Of a stretch of 9,354 bases of DNA, positions 4,768 through 9,354 are shown one piece after another. Numbering within the stretch: position 1 is the first letter of the stretch; each line of letters opens with the position of its first letter. The position numbers and the translations under genes were made by a program. Source of the DNA: an uncultured Oscillospiraceae bacterium (lineage in GTDB: Bacteria > Bacillota > Clostridia > Oscillospirales > Oscillospiraceae); contig CANRBW010000052.1 of assembly GCA_947628975.1 (NCBI GenBank), forward strand, positions 1-9,354, given 5' to 3'. The notes below the pieces were generated by a model. That model ran no database searches and was not told where the DNA came from. It saw nothing but the letters and a program-made list of their open reading frames with translations.

Positions 4768-5418
4768 TCAGCGGCGGAAGAGGCGGGGGGCGGGGCGGGG
4801 CGCGCGGAGGGCGAAGATGCGGTGGAACTGGCGGATGTGGCGCAGGGCCTCCTCGGCAAGGGCGTCGGGGTCGGCCCGGTCGGCCATGGCCAGGAGCCGG
4901 AACAGGGGGGCCAGGTACTCCACGGCCATCACATGGGGGTCGCCCCGGCGGAGGACCTCCCGGGCGATGAGGCGCTGGAACCACCCCTCGTAGAGGGCCA
5001 GGGGCTCCCGCCAGAGCCAGCGGTCCGGGTCCGGGCCGGGGGCGGGGCCCAGGGGGCCCAGGGCCATGAGCCGCCGGAGGCACCCGGCCTGGGGGTCGTC
5101 CAGCTCCGGGCGGAACCAGGCGAAGGTCTCCCGCTCCAGCTGGCCGGAGGCCAGCAGTCCCGCCGGGCCCAGGCTCCGCTCCAGCTGGCTCTGGGCCTCG
5201 GCGGCGGAGGCCCACAGCTCGGCGTAGTGCCGGTCCAGCAGGGGGAGCAGGGCGGCGTAGAGCTCCTCCTTGCCGGCGAAGTACTTGTAGAGGGAGGGGG
5301 CCTTGATGCCCAGGGCGCCGGCCACGTCGCCCATGCTGACGGCGGCGTAGCCCCGGCGGGAAAACAGCTCCAGCGCGGCCTCCAGCGCGCGCTGGGCGGT
5401 GGGGTGATCGGGGTGCAT
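4768..5418 (-). CDS. TetR-family transcriptional regulator
   Basis: This 216-residue protein has the length expected of the family. The N-terminal helix-turn-helix is plain: ALELFSRRGYAAVSMGDVA (about 15-33), GIKAPSLYKYFAGKEEL (about 37-53), with the characteristic SLYKYF recognition-helix end. The C-terminal part (about 60-216) is the ligand-binding and dimerisation domain, which is variable, so the effector cannot be predicted. The start at 5418 follows AAGGAG with an 8-nt gap. Longer in-frame starts further upstream would run through the promoter. It has a fully consensus promoter with a palindrome at the predicted transcript start, pointing to autorepression. The divergent neighbour, a DUF1836-like gene, may be another target. 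Confidence 0.92.
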   Translation of the reverse strand: MHPDHPTAQRALEAALELFSRRGYAAVSMGDVAGALGIKAPSLYKYFAGKEELYAALLPLLDRHYAELWASAAEAQSQLERSLGPAGLLASGQLERETFAWFRPELDDPQAGCLRRLMALGPLGPAPGPDPDRWLWREPLALYEGWFQRLIAREVLRRGDPHVMAVEYLAPLFRLLAMADRADPDALAEEALRHIRQFHRIFALRAPRPAPRLFRR

Positions 5419-5441
5419 GGCGGTCTCTCCTTTCCGTTGGC

Positions 5442-5460
5442 GAATGGCTAGTAGCCGTTC
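5442..5460. promoter_or_regulatory. Putative TetR operator palindrome
   Basis: GAATGGCTAGTAGCCGTTC is a 19-bp palindrome, with 8 of 9 arm positions matching around a central G. It lies from about +1 to +19 of the tetR transcript. Its size and place fit a TetR-family operator. That this protein binds here is inference. Confidence 0.6.
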
Positions 5461-5466
5461 ACCTCC

Positions 5467-5495
5467 ATTATAAAATGGGGAAATACGGTTGTCAA
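5467..5495 (-). promoter_or_regulatory. Consensus SigA promoter of the tetR gene
   Basis: On the minus strand, TTGACA (5495-5490), a 17-nt spacer and TATAAT (5472-5467) match the consensus at all 12 positions. Such a strong promoter is usually held down by a repressor. Confidence 0.9.
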
Positions 5496-5519
5496 GGCCG
5501 GGGACGGGACGTTTTTTTG

Positions 5520-5548
5520 TTGCAATATCCATAATAATATGATACGAT
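5520..5548 (+). promoter_or_regulatory. Candidate promoter of the DUF1836-degV operon
   Basis: TTGCAA (5520-5525) and TACGAT (5543-5548) are 17 nt apart. TATGAT at 5538-5543 is an alternative -10 without a good -35. A start near 5555 would leave almost no leader before the ATG at 5556. Confidence 0.45.
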
Positions 5549-5555
5549 ACATAAA

Positions 5556-6110
5556 ATGCCAAAAGGGGGGGAGGCCGTGAAGGAGCTGGAGGAGCTGCGC
5601 CAGCGCATGACCCAGGAGCGGCCCGCCACCTGGGAACAGCTCCCGGACCTGGCGCTCTACATGGACCAGCTGATCTCCTATATGCCCCGGCAGCTCATCC
5701 GGTTTGAGGGCGGGGACACGCTGACCTCGGCCATGGTGAACAACTACATCAAGGACAACCTGCTCCCCCGGGCGGAGGGGAAGCGCTACGGCCGGGAGCA
5801 CCTGGCCTGGCTCACCGCCATCTGCGCGCTGAAGAGCGTGATCTCCATGCGGGAGATGTCCACCCTGTTCGCCGGGCTGGGGGAGATGGGGGCGCCGGTG
5901 CCGGAGCGGTACGCCCACTTCCGCGAGCAGCTGGACAAGGCGCTGAAGAAGGTGGCCAAGGAGCTGGAGCCGGACACGCGGCGGGACGACCTGCCCGCCC
6001 TGGCGCTGGGCCTGGCCCTGGAGAGTTACGCCAGCAAGCTGGCCTGCCAGCGGGTGCTGGAGATCATGGGCGAAGACCCGGAGCAGGCGGAGAGCAAAAA
6101 GAAGAAGTGA
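5556..6110 (+). CDS. DUF1836-like protein
   Basis: This protein of up to 184 residues carries a conserved core at about 26-107: WEQLPDLALYMDQLISYM, then SAMVNNYIKDNLLPRAEGKRYGREHL and LKSVISMREMSTLF. These match DUF1836 as I remember it. The middle part, an Asn-Tyr-x-Lys segment followed by a basic wing-like loop, resembles a MerR-type helix-turn-helix, and a B. subtilis relative (YkrK) is described as a regulator. A DNA-binding role is therefore plausible but unproven. The C-terminus is helical and ends in KKKK. The ATG at 5556 has no ribosome binding site. A GTG at 5577 follows a G-rich AGGGGGGGAGG, though very closely. DegV follows 11 nt downstream, so the two are cotranscribed. Confidence 0.8.
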   Translation: MPKGGEAVKELEELRQRMTQERPATWEQLPDLALYMDQLISYMPRQLIRFEGGDTLTSAMVNNYIKDNLLPRAEGKRYGREHLAWLTAICALKSVISMREMSTLFAGLGEMGAPVPERYAHFREQLDKALKKVAKELEPDTRRDDLPALALGLALESYASKLACQRVLEIMGEDPEQAESKKKK

Positions 6111-6121
6111 GGGTGACGAGC

Positions 6122-6994
6122 ATGAAGCCATATGTGATCATGACCGATTCCGCCGCGGACCTGGACCAGGCGCTGGTGGAGGAGCTGGGGGTGGAGGTGC
6201 TGCCCCTGTCCCTGTCGCTGGGGGGAAAGACCTATCTGGACTGGCCCGACCGCAGGGAGCTGGACCCCAAGGAACTCTACGACCGGCTTCGGGCCGGGGA
6301 GGTGGCCACCACGGCGGCGGTGAACGTCGGGGACGCCAGAGGGGCCATCGAGCCCCGGTTCCAGGCGGGGGAGGACGTGCTGTTCCTGGCCTTCTCCTCC
6401 GGGCTGTCCTCCTCCTACCAGGCGGTGCGGATGGCCGCCCAGGAGCTGATGGAGGAGTATCCGGAGCGGAAGTGCTATGTGGTGGATACCCTGTGCGCCT
6501 CCCTGGGGGAGGGCCTGCTGGTCTGGCACGCGGCCAGGCGGCGCCAGGCCGGGGCCACCCTGGAGGAGGTCCGGGCCTTCGCCGAGGGGCAGAAGCTCCG
6601 GCTGTGCCACTGGTTCACCGTGGACGACCTCCAGTTCCTCAAGCGGGGGGGCCGCATCTCCGCGGCCACCGCCATGCTGGGCACCATGCTGTCCATCAAG
6701 CCGGTGCTCCACGTGGACGACCAGGGCCACCTCATCAACATCGCCAAGGCCAGGGGGCGCCGGGCCTCCATCCAAGCCCTGGTGGAGCGGGCGGCCCAGA
6801 GCGCCATCCGCCCGGAGGAGCAGACCATGTTCATCTGCCACGGCGACTGCATGGAGGACGCCCAGTACCTGGCCCAGCTGGCCAAGGAGAAGCTGGGGGC
6901 CAAGGAGGTCCGCATCGGCTACACCGGGCCGGTGATCGGCTCCCACTCCGGGCCGGGGACGCTGGCGCTGTTCTTCCTGGGCGAGAAACGCTGA
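6122..6994 (+). CDS. DegV family lipid-binding protein
   Basis: This 290-residue protein has the usual length for DegV proteins, which bind a fatty acid between two alpha/beta domains. Some of them (FakB) present it to a fatty acid kinase. Family motifs appear in order: MTDSAAD (7-13), TTAAVN (63-68, in place of the more common TSQPS), FSSGLSSSYQ (91-100), FLKRGGRIS (172-180), SIKPVL (191-196) and the C-terminal GSHSGPGTLALFF (273-285). No FakA-like kinase is visible nearby, so its partner is unknown. The ATG at 6122 is preferred over an in-frame GTG at 6107, because GAGGGTGA precedes it and MKPYVIMTDS is the typical start. It follows the DUF1836-like gene by 11 nt. Confidence 0.93.
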   Translation: MKPYVIMTDSAADLDQALVEELGVEVLPLSLSLGGKTYLDWPDRRELDPKELYDRLRAGEVATTAAVNVGDARGAIEPRFQAGEDVLFLAFSSGLSSSYQAVRMAAQELMEEYPERKCYVVDTLCASLGEGLLVWHAARRRQAGATLEEVRAFAEGQKLRLCHWFTVDDLQFLKRGGRISAATAMLGTMLSIKPVLHVDDQGHLINIAKARGRRASIQALVERAAQSAIRPEEQTMFICHGDCMEDAQYLAQLAKEKLGAKEVRIGYTGPVIGSHSGPGTLALFFLGEKR

Positions 6995-6998
6995 GACC

Positions 6999-7031
6999 GC
7001 GGGGCGGCTTCCGGGCCGCCCCGCTTTTTTT
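6999..7031 (+). terminator. Terminator-like hairpin between degV and prmA
   Basis: A perfect 10-bp stem GCGGGGCGGC/GCCGCCCCGC with a 6-nt loop is followed by seven T residues, 4 nt after the degV stop. Only 23 nt separate it from the prmA start, and these are taken up by the ribosome binding site. Confidence 0.9.
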
Positions 7032-7054
7032 CCGAGCAAGGAGGCTGGACGAAA

Positions 7055-8008
7055 ATGGCACAGTGGTGGGAATACCGGCTGGAGACCCGGGCGGAGAAGC
7101 TGGAGGGGCTGACGGCGGCGCTGACCCTCCGGGGGCTGACCGGCATGGTCATCGAGGACGAGGCGGACTTTCGCCGCTTTCTGGAGGAGAACCGGCAGTA
7201 CTGGGACTATGTGGACGAGGAGCTGGTCCGGGCCATGGCGGGGGCGGCCAGGGTCAAGTTCTACGTCCCCGCCACCCCGGAGGGCCGGGCCCAGACGGAG
7301 GGGTATCTGAAGGGGCTAACGGACGTTAGCGTCACCGTGACCCCCATGGAGGAAGAGGACTGGGCCAACGGGTGGAGGAAATACTACCGTCCCATCGAGG
7401 TGGGGGAGCGGCTGCGGGTCACCCCCCAGTGGCTGGCGGGGGAGGAGACGGGGGACCGGGTGGAGCTGCTGTTGGACCCGGGGCTCATCTTCGGCACCGG
7501 GTCCCACCCCACCACCCAGCTGTGCCTGGAGGGGGTGGAGCGCTGGACCAGGCCGGGGGCGCGGGTGCTGGACCTGGGGTGCGGCTCCGGGATCCTCTCC
7601 ATCGCCGCCCTGCGGCTGGGAGCGGCGCGGGCCCTGGGGGTGGACATCGACCCCAAGGCCCCCGACGTGGCCTATCAAAACGCCGCCATCAACGGCATCG
7701 GCCGGGAGAGCTACACCGTGTTAGCCGGGGATGTGCTCACCGACGCCGCCCTCCGCCGGGAGCTGGCGGGGCAGCGGTGGGACCTGATCTTGGCCAACAT
7801 CGTGGCCGACGTGATCCTCCCCCTGTCCGCCGCGGTGGGGCCGTGGCTGGCGCCGGAGGGGCGGTTTTTGTGCTCCGGGATCCTGGACGCGCGGGCCGGG
7901 GAGGTCCGGGCCGCCCTGGAGGCCAACGGCTTTACGGTGCTGCGGGGGTCGGAGCGCAAGGGCTGGCACGCCTTCGAGTGCGCCTGGGAGGGCGGCGGCC
8001 GTGGGTAG
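7055..8008 (+). CDS. prmA: Ribosomal protein L11 methyltransferase PrmA
   Basis: This 317-residue enzyme methylates several lysines and the N-terminus of ribosomal protein L11 with S-adenosylmethionine in the cytoplasm. The length is normal. The N-terminal substrate-binding domain (about 1-95) is followed by the conserved EEDWANGWRKYYRP (100-113) and DPGLIFGTGSHPTT (141-154). The Rossmann methyltransferase motifs follow: VLDLGCGSGIL (171-181, SAM binding), GVDIDP (195-200) and LANIVADV (246-253, in the place of NPPY). It is intact. AAGGAGG (7038-7044) lies 10 nt before the ATG. The metallophosphoesterase gene overlaps its 3' end by 8 nt. Confidence 0.96.
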   Translation: MAQWWEYRLETRAEKLEGLTAALTLRGLTGMVIEDEADFRRFLEENRQYWDYVDEELVRAMAGAARVKFYVPATPEGRAQTEGYLKGLTDVSVTVTPMEEEDWANGWRKYYRPIEVGERLRVTPQWLAGEETGDRVELLLDPGLIFGTGSHPTTQLCLEGVERWTRPGARVLDLGCGSGILSIAALRLGAARALGVDIDPKAPDVAYQNAAINGIGRESYTVLAGDVLTDAALRRELAGQRWDLILANIVADVILPLSAAVGPWLAPEGRFLCSGILDARAGEVRAALEANGFTVLRGSERKGWHAFECAWEGGGRG

Positions 8009-9101
8009 GCGGGCGGTGGTCCGGCCGGTGGACCTGCCGCCGGGGAGGCGGGTGCTGGTGGTCAGCGACATCCACGGGGCCCTGCCCCTGCTGAAGGGGG
8101 CCCTGGCCAAGGCGGGGTTTTGCCGGGAGGACGTGCTGATCGTCCTGGGGGACATGATGGAGCGCAGCGAGACCAGCCTGGAGGTCCTCCGCTATGTGAT
8201 GGCGCTGAGCCGGACCCACACGGTCCACACCGTGCTGGGCAACTGCGACAACGTGACCCTGGCCTTTTTCGACCGGGAGGAGCGCCTGCCCGACCGGTTC
8301 TACCAGAGCTGGCTGCCCCGGCACGGGGCGCGGTGCCCGCTGGTGAAGATGGCCCGGCAGGCGGGGGTCCCGCTGGAGGGGCCGGAGGACTACCCCGCCG
8401 CCAGAGAGGCCCTGGAGGCGGCCTTCGCCCCGGAGCTGGCCTTCTTGCGGAGCCTGCCCCACATCCTGGTCCACCGGGACTACCTCTTCGTCCACGGCGG
8501 GGTGCCCAGGGAGGAGAGGCTGACGGAGCTGTCCGCCTTCGGGGTGATGAAGAACGACGACTTTCTGGGCCAGGGGCGGAGCTTCCGCCGCTGGGTCATC
8601 GTGGGCCACTGGCCGGTGACCCTCTACAACGCGCGCGTCCCCTCCGCCGCGCCCATCGTCCTCCGGGACCGGCACATCGTCAGCATCGACGGGGGCGCCA
8701 CCCTGAAGTGGGACGGGCAGGTGAACGTCCTGATCCTCCCGGAGGAGCCGGAGGGGGCGTTCACCTGGGTCAGCGAGGACGGCCTGCCCACCGTCACCGC
8801 CCTGGAGGGGCAGGAGGCCAGCCCGGACCCGGTGAACGTCCGCTTCGGCCACAGCGCCCTGGAGGTGCTGGAGGAGGGCGGGGAGTTCTGCCGGTGCCGC
8901 CACCTGGAGACGGGGCGGGAGCTGTGGATCCTCACCGACTACCTCCGCCGCCGGGACGGGCAGGTGTTCTGCGAGGACAGCACCGACTACCGCCTGCCGG
9001 TGGCGCCGGGGGACGTCCTCAGCGTGGTGCGCCGGACCGGCCGGGGCCTGCTGGCCAAGAAGGACGGGGCCACGGGGTGGTATCTGGGCCGCTGGCGCTG
9101 A
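8001..9101 (+). CDS. Metallophosphoesterase (calcineurin-like) with C-terminal extension
   Basis: This 366-residue two-metal phosphoesterase shows the family motifs in order: SDIHG (22-26), GDMMERS (50-56), GNCDN (80-84), VHGG (164-167) and GHWP (202-205), then HIVSIDGG. Asp23, His25, Asp51, Asn81, His165 and His203 can supply the metal ligands. The Cys at 82 stands where phosphoprotein phosphatases have His (GNHE), and GNCD is the form seen in YfcE/MJ0936-type phosphodiesterases. Residues about 245-366 are extra, and the end (GRGLLAKKDGATGWY) looks SH3-like. The substrate is not known. The GTG start lies within the last codons of prmA, with GGGAGG 9 nt before it. No promoter lies between them, so it is cotranscribed. 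Confidence 0.88.
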   Translation: MGRRAVVRPVDLPPGRRVLVVSDIHGALPLLKGALAKAGFCREDVLIVLGDMMERSETSLEVLRYVMALSRTHTVHTVLGNCDNVTLAFFDREERLPDRFYQSWLPRHGARCPLVKMARQAGVPLEGPEDYPAAREALEAAFAPELAFLRSLPHILVHRDYLFVHGGVPREERLTELSAFGVMKNDDFLGQGRSFRRWVIVGHWPVTLYNARVPSAAPIVLRDRHIVSIDGGATLKWDGQVNVLILPEEPEGAFTWVSEDGLPTVTALEGQEASPDPVNVRFGHSALEVLEEGGEFCRCRHLETGRELWILTDYLRRRDGQVFCEDSTDYRLPVAPGDVLSVVRRTGRGLLAKKDGATGWYLGRWR

Positions 9102-9185
9102 GCGGGCCGGGGGCGGATCCGGCAGACGGGCCCGCGCCGCCGCGCCGGGGGACGCGAGGGGCCCGCGCTACATTTGGAGAGACCG

Positions 9186-9227
9186 AGGGGAAGGCTGGGA
9201 CGGGGACCAGCTTTCCCCTGTTTTTTT
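9186..9227 (+). terminator. Terminator after the metallophosphoesterase
   Basis: A 13-bp stem (AGGGGAAGGCTGG with CCAGCTTTCCCCT, one wobble) and an 8-nt loop are followed by G and seven T residues. Confidence 0.92.
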
Positions 9228-9237
9228 GGACAAACTC

Positions 9238-9272
9238 TGGTAGACTGCCTTCCGAAAGGAAGGTGAGGGGCC
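9238..9272 (+). promoter_or_regulatory. ATPase leader: extended -10 and SD-masking hairpin
   Basis: TGGTAGACT (9238-9246) resembles an extended -10 without a good -35. CCTTCC (9248-9253) and GGAAGG (9258-9263) pair perfectly around a GAAA tetraloop. The right arm is part of the ribosome binding site AAGGAAGGTGAGG of the next gene. Confidence 0.5.
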
Positions 9273-9354
9273 GTGAGCGCGTATTGCCGGAGCCCGGAGG
9301 CGCTGTTGGAGGAGCTGGGGACCGACCCCAGGGCGGGGCTGAGTCAGGAGGAGG
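9273..9354 (+). CDS. P-type cation-transporting ATPase, N-terminal start (cut by window)
   Basis: Twenty-seven codons are visible from a GTG with AGGTGAGG just before it. The text, MSAYCRSPEALLEELGTDP then RAGLSQEE, matches the N-terminal domain of calcium-type P-type ATPases (SERCA/PMCA-like), which typically reads ELxTDxxxGLSxEE. These pumps export Ca2+ or related cations across the membrane. No catalytic part lies in the window, so substrate and integrity cannot be judged. A terminator separates it from the metallophosphoesterase. Confidence 0.75.
   Translation, partial: MSAYCRSPEALLEELGTDPRAGLSQEE

Noticed and set aside
6026..7039. Long minus-strand frame opposite degV
   Set aside because: It is antisense to a clear DegV gene, and its Gly/Pro/Leu/Gln/His-rich composition marks a shadow frame. 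The same holds for frames opposite prmA and the phosphoesterase.
9128..9168. GGGCCCGCGC direct repeat (9128-9137 and 9159-9168) before the last terminator
   Set aside because: It is short and in very GC-rich DNA, so likely chance. No further structure supports a function.

Overview
The window looks like a piece of chromosome from a high-GC, low-diversity gut-type Firmicute (Clostridia, probably Oscillospiraceae such as the Flavonifractor/Lawsonibacter group). The evidence is the strong AGGAGG-type ribosome binding sites, Firmicute families (DegV, a DUF1836-like protein, a DUF2798-like membrane protein), consensus SigA promoters, T-tailed terminators and about 65-70% GC in the housekeeping part. 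The genus is inference from style, not from a marker gene.

Region 1 (1-1928) reads as the right-hand end of an integrated mobile element. It holds two tandem lipoprotein genes with Pro/Thr-rich stalks (the first cut by the window edge), an 11-codon stub of a third copy, a terminator, and a Phd/Doc toxin-antitoxin pair with its own promoter. An outward-facing consensus promoter follows, then the 3' 45 nt of a tRNA-Thr(GGT) gene without its 5' half. That fragment is followed by a strong terminator, as expected when an element inserts in the anticodon loop of a tRNA gene and leaves a 3' duplicate (an attR-like site) at its far end. The element would therefore lie to the left and the old chromosome to the right.

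Region 2 (1929-4467) is loosely packed. It has an 18-bp imperfect palindrome, a candidate promoter cluster, a four-helix membrane protein related to DUF2798, and a lower-GC stretch (about 2970-3480) with fragments of a decayed minus-strand reading frame. A secreted small protein on the minus strand follows, with its own promoter and a perfect 18-bp terminator stem. Next comes a GC-rich divergent intergenic region with a 19-bp tandem repeat and an AT-rich inverted repeat.

Region 3 (4468-5555) holds a 64-residue two-helix membrane protein, convergent with a TetR-family regulator. The regulator has a fully consensus promoter (TTGACA-17-TATAAT) with a 19-bp palindrome at its predicted start point, which suggests autorepression.

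Region 4 (5556-9354) is a plus-strand housekeeping run: a DUF1836-like protein, a DegV lipid-binding protein, PrmA (ribosomal protein L11 methyltransferase), a metallophosphoesterase overlapping prmA by 8 nt, and the start of a P-type cation-transporting ATPase. A terminator-like hairpin sits between degV and prmA with no room for a promoter after it. A hairpin that would mask the ribosome binding site sits just before the ATPase start. No CRISPR array, rRNA, insertion sequence or complete tRNA was seen.
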